Below, one piece after another: positions 27,301-41,315 of a stretch of DNA of 64,000 nt. Positions within the stretch are counted from its first letter, which is position 1; every line of letters starts with the position of its first letter. The notes under the pieces are model-generated. The model was not told the origin of the DNA, did not search any database, and saw only the letters and a list, made by a program, of their open reading frames with translations. The position numbers and the translations under genes are program-made. This DNA is from Trichinella spiralis (lineage: Eukaryota; Nematoda; Enoplea; Trichinellida; Trichinellidae). Where the stretch lies: assembly GCA_000181795.3 (NCBI GenBank), contig CM012953.1:11090267-11154266 (forward strand). The letters are read 5' to 3'.

Positions 27301-28900
27301 AAAATTTTTAATTGGATTTTAATGTGCATTGTCAATTATGCAATTTTACCCTATAGCTTTGCTTGAATTTTATTACTGAAAGTAATTTTTCACATTAAAA
27401 GTGCTGTTTAAACACATAAACATTTTACTATTTAAAAGTTCATAAACTACATCCACTTTATCAAAATCTTTAGCTATAATTAATTTTGTGGTTAAAAATC
27501 GGATTAAATAATAATAATTTAAGAAAAATAAACTTTCATATGTTTTGACATACCAATATATGGGATTAATGTGCAAATGTGCATATATGTTAAACTGCTT
27601 GCGAGCTTTTTGTCGAATTGAGAATACTTTTAGCTGGTAATAATTTTTGATGACATAAGCTTTTCTAATGCCATCAGATCTTTTTAAAAAATATACATAA
27701 TTTAGGATTAATGAAACATTTCAAAACGTTTAAAACCAGTTATTAATTTCTCTGCGTAGCAAGTAAATACTTCATGAAATTAATCTTAAATACATTTATT
27801 GAAAAATCTCTATCCTTTTACATCAATGTATCAAAAAAATTTTCATTTGTAACACCTAAACGTAGTTGACTAACATATTTTAACTATTTTTTAGAGAAAA
27901 TCAAAGATTATTGCTTTTAAGCAAAATTCAATCTATACTAAGCATAATCTTTATGACCGCATGAATATGTTTTATTGCAAAGCCATTTAAAATTTTATTT
28001 ATTAATATTTAAGACATTTTCAAAAAATATGAATTTCAAAATTCATAGAACTTTCTCAAATACACAAACAATTATTTCAATGGATTAATGAAATAGAAAA
28101 ACATGTTAATTATTACTTTTATGTTTGAAGTAATAATTAACAATGTTCAGCTTACACTTTAGATCAACTGTGAAAGACTATTAACTGAAGAATTCAGTGC
28201 ATATGGTTGGTTCTACACAATGTATCATAAGGTGAACATAAATTTTTCAAAACATCTGCTCAGTCACTTTTATTCAACATAAAAAAGTTTCTGAACTTCC
28301 AACGCGTTTCTTTGTTATTATGAAAGTTTTTTTGGTGTAAAATTGACAAAAAGTAATTTATGGAAAAAATAATAGCATTAATAATTTTTGTTTCATCTGT
28401 TTGTTAAGTTTCAATGTGCACTTTTAGAGGTAGAGTTTTATCTGAGTAGGAATTTGCATGCAATTCAGTTTTCTGTAATTTCATCTTTCAGAGAATATGA
28501 TAAATAAAGGAAGAATTTAAAAAATATCAAAATTCAATATGATATTTAGCATTGTTTAAAAACAGCATTGTTTTCTTTAATTTAAACTGAAATCTTTCAT
28601 TTTTGTCAACTATGAATGTAAATAAATTTACTGCTCATATATCGAAATAATAGTTTACTAAGATTTTGTGGAAGAATAGATGTTGAAACTGTATTTGTGA
28701 ACTTGAACTTTTTTTTCTTACTAACATAAAATTATCTTTAAATTTTAATCTATTATTTAAATATTAAAACTTTCACGTGTTGATATAATTATTTTATTTC
28801 TAGTGCTGTATTACAATCAAGAACGCCAAATATGCCATAAATGAGATGTTCTAAAACGTATTAAATGCACGGAAATGAATGTATACTATGGTCTATCTAC
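24300..28900. other. Gene-poor AT-rich region, second part
   Basis: I see no gene. A near-palindromic AT block lies at 25354-25378 and a perfect hairpin at 28105-28141 (separate entry). All open frames are short and of AT-driven composition. Confidence 0.5.
28105..28141. repeat. Perfect inverted repeat, 14-bp arms and 9-base loop
   Basis: GTTAATTATTACTT at 28105-28118 is followed after TTATGTTTG by its exact reverse complement at 28128-28141. Flanking CAT and ATG extend the match with a one-base bulge. The stem is almost all A and T, too weak and short for a typical microRNA precursor. Confidence 0.9.
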
Positions 28901-29760
28901 ATGCGAAGTAAGAAAACGAAAAAGCTTACCTGGTTTTAAATTTTTCGCAGCACACAAATAGATATTCGTTGAAAGATGAACGTTAACTTCTTAGACGCAA
29001 CAAGCAAGTAAATCTTCCAGAATTACTCCTCTTCTAAGCTTATTAGCTTTGTCACCATGTTGGCGTCGCTTTGTGAAGCTGATGACGTTCTGTATCGGCT
29101 GGACCATTTCCAATTTGGCAAAATGCCAAAATTTTTTACATGCATGAAATATGATAAATGAATTTCCATTTAAATTGAAAGCAATGTTCAAGCGGCCGAG
29201 ACAAGCAGTAATGCAAGCTCAGAGACAAAAGTAAATTCTGAAAACTAAAATGATGGCTGCTATTTTGGAGGTCTTGGTCGACAACTGCTCACGCTCGACC
29301 AGCAACAATGATGTTGATTAATTTATTTTCTCGGCTTTTCTTGTCGTCAAAGCAATTTGGTGTCGAAGGAAGCGGCGTTTCTGATTTGCTCAGTGATAAG
29401 CATTTATGGCAATTTTAAAGTTTTTTTATGCCTTCTATTCATTCATCTATGGTCACTTGTTCAGCATATTTCACCTGTGAGTGTTCACTGGTCACAAGCA
29501 GATGAACAGCTTTCTTCAGTTAAAATTCACATAACCCACTTCGTAGAATATTCGGTTTATGATTTATGTAGAAACATTTTGTCGAGCTTTTAAATTTTGA
29601 AAAAGTTGTTAGCAGAGGAAAGCCCAGGGTGATTTTTGGCCAACGCTTGGAAAAACATCACGCTTAATTTCCGCAGCTTCTATCTCGCTTTCCATATTGC
29701 CGCTCAACTATTTTTGACCCTTTGAAATCGTCAGCCATTGTCATTAGTCAAAACCGCATT
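28900..29760. other. Second island of lower AT content
   Basis: About 850 bases with more G and C than the flanks and several short open frames on both strands, none with a recognisable domain. One minus-strand frame (29191-28991) has a basic end (FTKRRQHGDKANKLRRG) but no supporting exon chain. Possible promoter or enhancer; no firm assignment. Confidence 0.3.
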
Positions 29761-32123
29761 TGACGAATAAATTCAAAAATTGCTGTTCAAAAACATCAAG
29801 CAATTTATGAATCAAACTTGCCAAGATATGAATAACGATAATGAATAAAAGAAACAGAAAACAATAATCCATTAAATGGCTCAATAATAATAAACATGGC
29901 GATAATATCCAATTCAGATCGGCTGGATTTGGAAAAGATGCATCAAAAGTGTTTGCATTGTTGAAAAATTTTAAAAATTCAAATCATGACTTTATAATTA
30001 TAAATGTCTATGGTCAAAATTTTCACAGCTTTTCACATATGAAAAAATTCATCACTCATCATTTTGCTAATTAATTGACTTCACTTGTGAATAATCAACA
30101 AATCAACCAACTTCATATAATAATAATTTATGCAATTTCAAAAATGGCAAAAATGAATTGGATTCATTATTCAAAAATTAATATAAATTTTTATTCGAAA
30201 TGTAAACTACTTTCTAATATTCGATGCATAAAAAAGAAAAAGAACTAAACTCATCAAATATGATGAAAATAAAATTGAAACATCTATAAGAATTCAATAA
30301 AAATTCTAAATCTGCTTCACAGCACATTTCCGTATCAATGCGCATCATCAATCCAATTATATTTTACTCTAAAAACAGATTTATACCGCCTATTTTCACA
30401 ATAATACGGCTGTTTATGTAAATATACCTACATGTTTATATATAATTGTTTATTAATTTCTCTGATATAAAACTGTTTTTTTATGCAAAATATCATTAAC
30501 AATTAAAGTATAAAATTTGTTAATGTGCAGTTTGTGCTCTACAAATCATTGACGTAAATCGTCATTTGCGCTTATTTCATAATTGAAACTTGATTAAAAT
30601 ACGTAAATCGAAGAATTAAAAAAATGTAAATTATATCAGGGTAAAAAATTCATGGCATCAACTAATATAATACCAATTCATTTCTCATAGATGCCATTGT
30701 AAAGAAATATTTTCTATATTTTGTTAAAATCTTTTATTCACCTGTAAAGTAGATGTAGCGAGTAAAATTAAAATGAGCATTTCCACTTGCACATTTAAAT
30801 GACCATTCATAGAAGGTAAAAAATTTTTTTAATCACACGATTATTGCCAGTTCACAAAAATGACACATTAACTGAATGCAATTTTTTATTTTGTTAATAA
30901 TTTTTGTGATGATTTAAAAAAAGGACCACGTAGAACATAATAAGTATTAAATATATGCAAAAAATTGATTCTAATTATAAAATTCAATTCACATTACTTC
31001 ATGAAGTATGAATTAAATATATTTTAAATTCTTTGCCTGGTCATTTTTGGAAAAAAAGTTGAAAAATTAATCATCGCATTTTGCCAAACATTTTATTCGA
31101 AAAGTAATAACAGCTTTTATTTTGTTACAAAATTTTTGATACCGAATTTTTCCTTTCACGATAAGAGTTAACATTTTTGATTTGCATAAGAAATATCTGC
31201 TAGTTTACTTGTATCAATGATTTTTCTAATTTTTGCTACACATGTCAAACATGTACTAGATATAGGCAGAGAGAATTTATTCATCTTTATGTATTATAGA
31301 ACGTTAGGCGAGCGTACACTTATATTAATTTTATTACTTCAGAAATTAAAATAATTTAGAAGATTTTTCATGAGTAGGTTATTCACCCATCAACACAATT
31401 ATAATTTTAACTGAAAACTGAATTTGGTACTTAATTTTGATCTTTTTTCTTTTTTTTGATCTGAAAAATTTTCAGTTCCTGAATGATAATTCAGTAATTA
31501 CCAGTACGTAATCAAATTCAGCTCAATAAATGTAATTTATTGATTAAATAAAAGTAATTTTACATTTATTTAAATTAAAAATGGTTAATATTTGTTGAAT
31601 AATATTTATATTTGACACAGATTTTCCACTACAGTAACTAACATTTAAAAAACGCAAGAAAATTTTTAATAAACTGAAAAAATAAAATTCAGAAAATTAT
31701 TCACAAAAAATAGCAAAGCATAATAAAGTAAAATACAAGCAGTTAAGTGTAAACAAACATTCAAATTCAATCTTCATTAATGTAAATTACTGTAATTTGA
31801 CAGTAAATCGTTTTCTTGGATAGTTTATGCAAGATTTGCAGTAATATTGAATTGCGTAACTGATTGTGAATGTGAGAATGAACTTTACGTGAACTCACAT
31901 GGCAGCTCACTGAAAATAAGCAGCAATTGAAAAATATATAACGTCAACAGACATTAAAGGATCTCAAATTTATAAATTTGGTTTATCAATAAAATTTACC
32001 AAATCTCATAAAAATAAGAAATTTAAACTCATAATGGCAAGATAACAAATCGCATACGACTCCACATTTTAAATTTACTTTTCTTCTACACAAATCTGAA
32101 TTTAACTTATTTAAGGAACAGAA
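29760..32123. other. AT-rich intergenic region downstream of U2AF
   Basis: I see no coding or RNA gene in this stretch, only AT-rich sequence. Confidence 0.5.
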
Positions 32124-32129
32124 TTTATT
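32124..32129 (-). terminator. Polyadenylation signal of U2AF65
   Basis: AATAAA on the minus strand, 44 bases after the TGA stop. Confidence 0.65.
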
Positions 32130-32172
32130 TTCAAGAATGCTTTAATAGTATCAAGTGATTTAAATCAATAGT

Positions 32173-35039
<2,867 letters not shown>

Positions 35040-36310
35040 CTGTAAGTGCTCACCTACGGTGATGTGGAACTATTCGAATATGTTACAGGAGCTATTGAGC
35101 TAGCAGTGTGCGAGGGATGCGTGTGATATTGATATGACTTTTTTAAGTTGTGAAAATTACTTATTTTTGGTTTGTGAATGATCGTAAAGGTATTATTTTG
35201 TTTTAGCGTTTAACAATAATTTAATGAATTATTACTTTGGTAGTATCGTAAAGTGTCATTTGTTACTGCTCATAAATTATATATAATGTATGCAGATTTA
35301 TTTTTCTTCCTACTTATATATGTAAATTTTTATAATATATATTCATATTTTTATTCTTTTCAATTTAAAGACAAAAAGCATTAGCAATTGAATGTCGAAA
35401 TGGAAAATAGAGTCGAAAGAAGATCCAGTGTAGATGGTTTGTTCTAGTCGTGTGCATGTAAGTTAGTTTTAATTAGCATTTTATTGTTTGAATTGTTATT
35501 ATTTTTTAGTAGTTAAATATGATGACTATTTTTGCTACTTTTGAAGTATTAATGACGAAGAACAACTTACTGATTTTGTCATTTTCTTATTTTATGTTTA
35601 TTCTTACTAAAAATTTCAGAGTATAAAATTTATTTTATTTAGTTATGTAGAAATATGGAGTCGTGTGGGGAAATCGTGCAAATAAAATGCCTTATTTTGT
35701 TTGAAAATTTATAAGTAAGTAACAGCAAAAGCATTGCTTGTTGAAAGTTTTATTATTTGAAATTATATAACAGTGCTTTATTTTTTAGGCGTTTTTAACT
35801 TGTAAGTGGTAATTATGGGGTGGCATCAGGTAAGCAGTTTTTTCTTTTTGATTTCAGTTGTAATATTAAATGATGATAACAGGAATTACCGCATGAATAT
35901 AATGATATCTTATTTGGCTGTTTATTATTTTCTGATAACTTTATCTTTAAAAGCTATCATGTGCATATTTTTTAAATTTGATTTTAATTCTGCTCATGTT
36001 TGATTTTAGGTCTGAGGGAACGACTTGAACCAACTGAAATTTATTCAGAAAATGGGTAATAGATATGTTTTTTTTGAACACTTTTTGAACAAAAACTGAA
36101 CTAATATGATGAGATTAGGAATTACCGGTTGAGTTAGAAATGAAAACAAACTTTTGGCTGTTATTTGCTGATATTTATTATATATTTTGTTTTATTTTTG
36201 AGGTATTTTTGTTTCTCTGTCGATAAAAAATATTTTAGGCGTTGGCTGCTGTGAAATTTCAAGCTACTGGAAGAGGAAATAAAGATCTAAACTTGTACAT
36301 TAATGAGTAA
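35040..36310 (+). ncRNA. Candidate multi-exon non-coding transcript (exon-like modules)
   Basis: Several short segments are bounded by good splice consensus on the plus strand. Examples are 35789-35829 (TTTTTTAG before, GTAAGC after), 36010-36055 (TGATTTTAG before, GTAATA after) and a segment from 36239 (ATATTTTAG before). The 35789-35829 segment has stops in all three frames, so a coding role is excluded for it. Related word blocks recur, such as GGAATTACCG at 35881 and 36119 and ATGATGAC..TTTGCTACT at 35519 and 36390. This suggests internal duplication. It may be a spliced long non-coding RNA or the relic of a gene; there is no expression evidence. Confidence 0.25.
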
Positions 36311-36628
36311 AGTTGCTTTTAAGTAAGCTCATTTAAAATTATTTTGACTTGCTAAAGATTGTCTTTTAAATTTATTTTTCCTCTTAAACATGATGACAGT
36401 ATTTGCTACTCTTAAAAATAATGAAGAATACTAAACCACGAGACAGCTGATGATTTAATTTTATTCAATAAGTGCACATGATTTCGTATTATCACATCTA
36501 AAGAAGAAAATTTTAGGAAAAGTTGCAGTGTGAAGAGAAAAGCCATTGTTTGATCTACTAATTTGATATTCAATGAAGAACAGTAAGAAAGCATTATTCC
36601 ATAATAGAGCGGCTCTTCTTGTTTCAAG

Positions 36629-37414
36629 TTAAGATTGCTGCACTTGATTTCCAGCTTGTTTTCTTTTTTCACTGTAGTACTGCTTTATCGCTGCAGTTCT
36701 CTTTTTCACCTTTTCATCCAAACGTTGCTTCCGGGAAAGTCTGAAGTTGTGAAACTTTGACTTCGTTGCTGCGCCTCTGTTTCGTGTCTGAAGTACACAG
36801 TCGTCGTCTGCGGGATAGATATATCGGATTTTTGAGCCCCTTAAGTAGAGCATATCTACTTTCGTGATTGAACCATTTTTAGTAATGAAACTTGCATCTT
36901 TGCATATTAAATTCATGTCGTTGTCGAAGTGTTGTAAATTCCCAATGGCTGAACTATTTTCATTCAATTCCACTACGATTTTTTTTCCAATCATGCAAAT
37001 AAAATACGGTTTCAGCGCTGACTTTTTCAATTCTGCCTTTGCCTTTTTAGTAGCGTACGATTGCTGAAGTAATCGACGAACATCCTGAAAATAGAAGCGT
37101 TGAATGGAATCAGCAGAAATAAAAAGCGTGAACATAGAAGAAAACCAAATGACATCATATACCTATACATATACATTGTAATGCTGTACAATATATTCAA
37201 CAAATAAAAACACAAAATAAGTATTTTCTAATTGAGAAAATATCATGAGAGTTAACAGCTCATAAGTACATGTAATTATTGGTGATGAACAATAACTTGA
37301 AAGAAATTTGCAATGCCAAAGTCTCGGATTTAATGAACAAGCCGAAATTTATTTTATTTTCTAACAGTGCAATATAAAGCATTTGTTTTATACCTTCTGG
37401 GATATTTCTTCCAT
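36629..37414 (-). CDS. Divergent Sm-fold (SmD3-like / LSm-like) protein
   Basis: Two exons, 37414-37394 (MEEISQK) and 37084-36629, joined in phase across a 309-base intron, give 158 residues. A Sm domain spans about 37-100: Sm1 reads GKKIVVELNENSSAIGNLQ then HFDNDMNL, matching the pattern V-x-L...G-x-L...D-x-x-MN; Sm2 reads LYLRGSKIRYIYPADDD, closest to the RGSKIRF of SmD3. The body is far more diverged than the nearly invariant core Sm proteins. It also has about 35 residues of basic N-terminal extension and a 55-residue Lys/Arg-rich tail (RLSRKQRLDEKVKKRT). It may be an Sm/LSm ring subunit of a specialised RNP, for example an LSm10-like U7 subunit, or a non-ring Sm-fold protein. The short first exon is preceded by its own acceptor (TTTTAG at about 37436-37431), so more exons, probably 5' UTR, may lie upstream. 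Confidence 0.65.
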
Positions 37415-37788
37415 AAAGTACTCAAATGAACCTAAAATTGGAAACAGATCAAAACAGCATAAATCAACAAGACGCCAAGAAAGAATACTTAAAAGAGATA
37501 ATTAAGTAGCTTGCACTGTAATTTACTTTCCTTCTACAAATATTATTAAGATTAATAATTTATTTTAATGTAATAAAAAAATTAATATAGAGACGAGCAA
37601 TTTTATAGGATAATATTTTGTAAAGCAGTTTTATTACATTATTTTTAATAGTACTTACATTTATTTTATAATACAGTATATACACTTTTTTAAATTAGTT
37701 GTTCAACTTTGATATTTCATAATTTATTATCTAATATTAATATGGAAGTTGTGTTTTTACGTAAATATGTTTGTAGATTTCTTTTGTG
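37415..37788. promoter_or_regulatory. Probable shared promoter region between Sm-like gene and MRPS30
   Basis: The two coding starts face away from each other 374 bases apart with no other gene between. No TATA box or CCAAT box is obvious; the call rests on arrangement only. The Sm-like gene may have a 5' exon within this stretch. Confidence 0.4.
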
Positions 37789-39688
37789 ATGCTTCGCCTA
37801 CACGGTTGCCGCATGCCATTATTTTTGGTGCATAAAAGTAGATGTTTTTCTGTATTCAATGATCCAGAGGATGAGCATTTTTGCAAAGAGCCGGTTTATC
37901 CAAAACTGGTGACTCCAGTAAACTGCAAAACTATACAAGCCGTAATTAGGGATAGAAAGGTAAATTAGCAGCGGTTCAACTTAAAAAAAAATAATTTCAT
38001 ATTTGTGATTAAAAGAATTGAATCTGAATGATTAGAATAAAAATGAATATCTGAATGTTTGCTATAGGAGTTTGCTGAACTTGTAAAATCTATTCCCGAT
38101 GCACCATCGAAAATTCACATTGTTAGTCCAGTTGAAAGGGCTTGGTCTACTGCTGAATTAAGATGGCATAGGTTTATGTTACTTCTTACTTACTTGTAGA
38201 TATCTTACTTAAGTGTAGGTGATAATTTTTAGACCATGGATGAAGCCGTTGATTGAACCTCGAAAAATTTACAAACTTGCATGTCCACCTGCTCATTACA
38301 ATGCACTACCTTTTTATAAGTATGTGACAAAAACATGCACAGTTGAAGGGCTTCCAAAATTTTACGACAACGTCGAAGTGAATGATGCGATTCAAGAATT
38401 CAAAGTATATTCATGTTTTAAATGTTCGAATAAGAAATATAAAAAATATGTGAAATCATTTTTAGAAAATTTTTGTTGACAATCTGTGCGTAGAGATGAA
38501 TAGATTGCAAAGCGATATTCAGTGTACGCAAGGTTCTTCGGTCGAAAGTCGTGATATGGCTAGTCAGCGCTTTTTAGACCAAATAATTCATGCTTCTATT
38601 TTACTTTTTTCTCCATCTAGAATCTATTTGGCCAATGCTCAGGTTAATTTTATAATACTGGAGCAGGGGGATTAAATGAGTCTTTTAAACGTGAAAAACT
38701 GCAGGTAGATCGTGATTCGCCGTGTGAAGCTTTTTGGATTAGAAGTGGGTTCTCTTCCAAACAAAATGATGAAGAAGCTGACATGGAGAACATCTACGGC
38801 AAAGGTGCTGGAAATGTTGCGTTTTGCTACAGAGAACAAGTGTGCACTCAAATTAGAACAACTTATCCACTTTCTGCGGTATTAGCGACGAGAAAGCTTT
38901 AAAGTAAAATTAGAGAAAAGGATTTTTTTCAGTTTATATCTCCTGACGACCCATTATGTTCATCCTCGATTGACAAGTTTGCAGTCGATCCACAATTAAT
39001 TGGTATGCAATCAGATAGTCGGCATTTGCGTATGGTACCAGGTAAAGCTGAACGAAGTAATATATATATATTGGAGTGAAAAAAAATATTTTCAAATAAA
39101 AGGATTCGAATATGGAGATGATCAAGAATTTGGCCTAGTGACAACTCGGACATTTGGTGACGTTTATACGAAAATGATCCAATGGGAAGCTGAACAGGAA
39201 GAACTACACGAATGCTTAATTTCTGTCGGCATTGCTACAAACTTTGCTTGGCTCATTTCACAGGCGCACTATTTGGGTGAGTTTTGGATGGAAATTTCAT
39301 ACGCAATCAGTTAGTTAATTGGCTAATTGCTAAATTAATTTCAACAGGATTCAATCAGTACAACGATATCACTTATCCACTGGTTGCACAGACTATTGTC
39401 ACCGATTTGAGAATGTGGTACTTTTTTGCGTATCAGTTGAATACGCTGCGTTTGATGGATCCTTGGGATGAAAGTATTCTGCCGAACAATGTTTGTTGGT
39501 ACCAGGGTCCGGTGAAATTGTTCGACGATTTTGACGGATCAGTATTTACAAATTTTAATGACGAAGTTGTTTTGTTGTGTTTAAAATTTCTGTTAAACAA
39601 ACCCAACGAATGTATTCAAACCAATTTGAGACCGTATCTAACAAAGCGACCTGCGTATGCTTCAATTTACAAAGATTCATTCAAATAG
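37789..39688 (+). CDS. MRPS30: Mitochondrial ribosomal protein mL65 (MRPS30 / PDCD9 family)
   Basis: Eight exons: 37789-37959, 38068-38171, 38233-38404, 38466-38642, 38705-38878, 38933-39041, 39103-39276, 39348-39688. All are in phase and encode 473 residues. The N-terminus (MLRLHGCRMPLFLVHKSRCF) is basic, with no acidic residue, as in a mitochondrial targeting peptide. The C-terminal part carries the family signature: FFAYQLNTLRL, NNVCWYQGPVKLF and FNDEVVLLCLKFLLNKPNE line up with FCYQLNTLAL, NICWGTQ and FNDDVLLQIVHFLLNRP of the vertebrate protein. The product is a mitochondria-specific component of the large ribosomal subunit. Introns are short (about 55-110 bases), unlike most neighbours, and the gene sits in a tight cluster between two minus-strand genes. 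The ATG at 37789 is the first in frame after the upstream GTG. The fourth exon start uses TTTTTAG at 38461-38465, chosen because it keeps an open phase-0 frame. Confidence 0.9.
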
Positions 39689-39765
39689 TAAATTTGCGTA
39701 GAAATATAGAGAATTTAGTTGTTTGGAATTTTTGAAACGAATGAAAACAAAAATTCAAAATGTAT

Positions 39766-39771
39766 AATAAA
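39766..39771 (+). terminator. Polyadenylation signal of MRPS30
   Basis: AATAAA 77 bases after the stop, before the opposing dUTPase stop codon. Confidence 0.6.
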
Positions 39772-39790
39772 TTTGCATATTATTTAATAA

Positions 39791-39796
39791 TTTATT
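39791..39796 (-). terminator. Polyadenylation signal of dUTPase
   Basis: AATAAA on the minus strand about 30 bases after the stop. Another AATAAA overlaps the stop itself (39825-39830) and is less likely to be used. The two converging transcripts probably end within tens of bases of each other. Confidence 0.5.
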
Positions 39797-39825
39797 AATA
39801 ATAGTAGAAGTGGAAAAGTTATAGT

Positions 39826-40335
39826 TTATTTGCCAGTGGAACCGAATCCGGCTGTTCCACGTTCCGTGTTGTCAAGATGAGATTCTTCGACAATATTTGG
39901 CAAAGCGATTCGTTCACATATCAGTTGAGCAATTCGATCACCACGTTTCACGTGAAAATCTTGGTCGCCAAAATTGAAAACAATTACTCCAACATTGCCC
40001 CTGTAATCTGCATCTACAACGCCCGCGCCGATGTCGATGCCGTGCTTCAAAGCCAAGCCAGATCGAGGTGCAATGCGACCATAGCAGCCGACAGGAACAG
40101 CAATTTGAATGTCAGTCATGCAAAGGACGCGGCCTTTACAGTAAAATAAGACAGAGAGTAAGTGAAAAAATATATGTAATATGGTAATTAATAAGATAAA
40201 CAAACCTTTCGTTGGAACGCAGTAATCGTAGGCGCTGTATAAATCAAATCCGGCAGCAGATTGTGAACCTTTAGAAGGTGCTGTGGCGTATTGGCTGAGT
40301 TTTGCAAATTTAAGCGTTTCTGTTGAGTTTTCCAT
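39826..40335 (-). CDS. DUT: Deoxyuridine 5'-triphosphate nucleotidohydrolase (dUTPase)
   Basis: Two exons, 40335-40206 and 40133-39826, with a 72-base intron, give 145 residues, typical for the trimeric eukaryotic enzyme. It hydrolyses dUTP to dUMP and pyrophosphate, keeping uracil out of DNA and supplying dTMP synthesis. All five motifs are present: 1, AAGFDLYSA (27-35); 2, [10 protein letters not shown] (62-71); 3, [15 protein letters not shown] (79-93) with the catalytic Asp (84 or 86) and Tyr87; 4, [11 protein letters not shown] (108-118); 5, [11 protein letters not shown] (135-145), the mobile Gly-rich lid. There is no transit peptide, so the nuclear or cytosolic form is expected. Nothing suggests viral origin: it has a host-type intron and lies in a compact gene cluster. 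Confidence 0.97.
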   Translation of the reverse strand: MENSTETLKFAKLSQYATAPSKGSQSAAGFDLYSAYDYCVPTKGLFILLITILHIFFHLLSVLFYCKGRVLCMTDIQIAVPVGCYGRIAPRSGLALKHGIDIGAGVVDADYRGNVGVIVFNFGDQDFHVKRGDRIAQLICERIALPNIVEESHLDNTERGTAGFGSTGK

Positions 40336-41315
40336 TTTAAGTGGAACAAAGGATTAAAGAAACTTCAATCACTGATTAACAACAACTAAACTAGAAAGTA
40401 AAACAGTGCATTCAAGTATCAAAGAAATTCTTCCAACTTTTTATGCAATATTATAAAACTGAATGCAATTATTCATAAAATATTATTAATGACTTATTTA
40501 TTATAATTTTCAATTTTAATATTTTCACTTAAAGAAATAAATTTTACAATAAAAATGTAATTGTTCGTGGTAAACAGTACAATTCTCGAATTATTCGACA
40601 AATAATAAAATAAATTATTCTTAATGACCTAACAACACACAGTTTAAAGTGCAAAAAACGTAAGGTACAAATTTCAAATTAAAAAAAAATCAAGTCCGGT
40701 ATGACAGTGATCAGAAGAAGTTAAATTTTTAAAAAAATTTGTCAGTTTCTTCTAATGTCACTTTCATTACTTTTAAATTGTTTTAAAATTACTTAAAAAA
40801 TGTCTTTTATAACTGTTATGCATCTACTGCATTCTTTGCAAAATGTGCTACTTTACTAATTGTCGTGTAAAGAATGCTGTTTTACGTACGATATTTTCAA
40901 ATGTGAAATTGCTTTGTCACATACGACATGTATCTGGTTGTTTCTAATACATTTGAGTTTTGAAATTTTTTTTTAATATTTAACCGAGTAAATTCTTGAA
41001 GTTCTGTTAAGGATATTCTATCATTGCAAAGTATCGTTTAGAAATTCGTTGAGAAAGTTAGATCTTCTGTTCTGTTCTGTTGTGATAAATAAAGAAACCA
41101 AACAGAGCTTCATTTAAATGAAAATGCATAATATTACAAAAAACTGTGTGCGATATTTGTGTTTTAATTGAAAAAAAGAAGAACGCAACAATCATACAGT
41201 ACTTTAAAAATGTGTATTAATGATTTGCAAGTTTGTTTATGCATACTGTCATTACTGTGAATGTGCGTCCCAGTCATTTCAAACGTCGTTGCTTTCATTT
41301 GGGACAGCTAGCGAG
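40336..41315. other. Intergenic region between dUTPase and LASP
   Basis: About 1 kb between two divergent gene starts. It probably contains both promoters, but I recognise no defined element. The last 100 bases before the LASP ATG are less AT-rich (a likely 5' leader). Confidence 0.45.
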
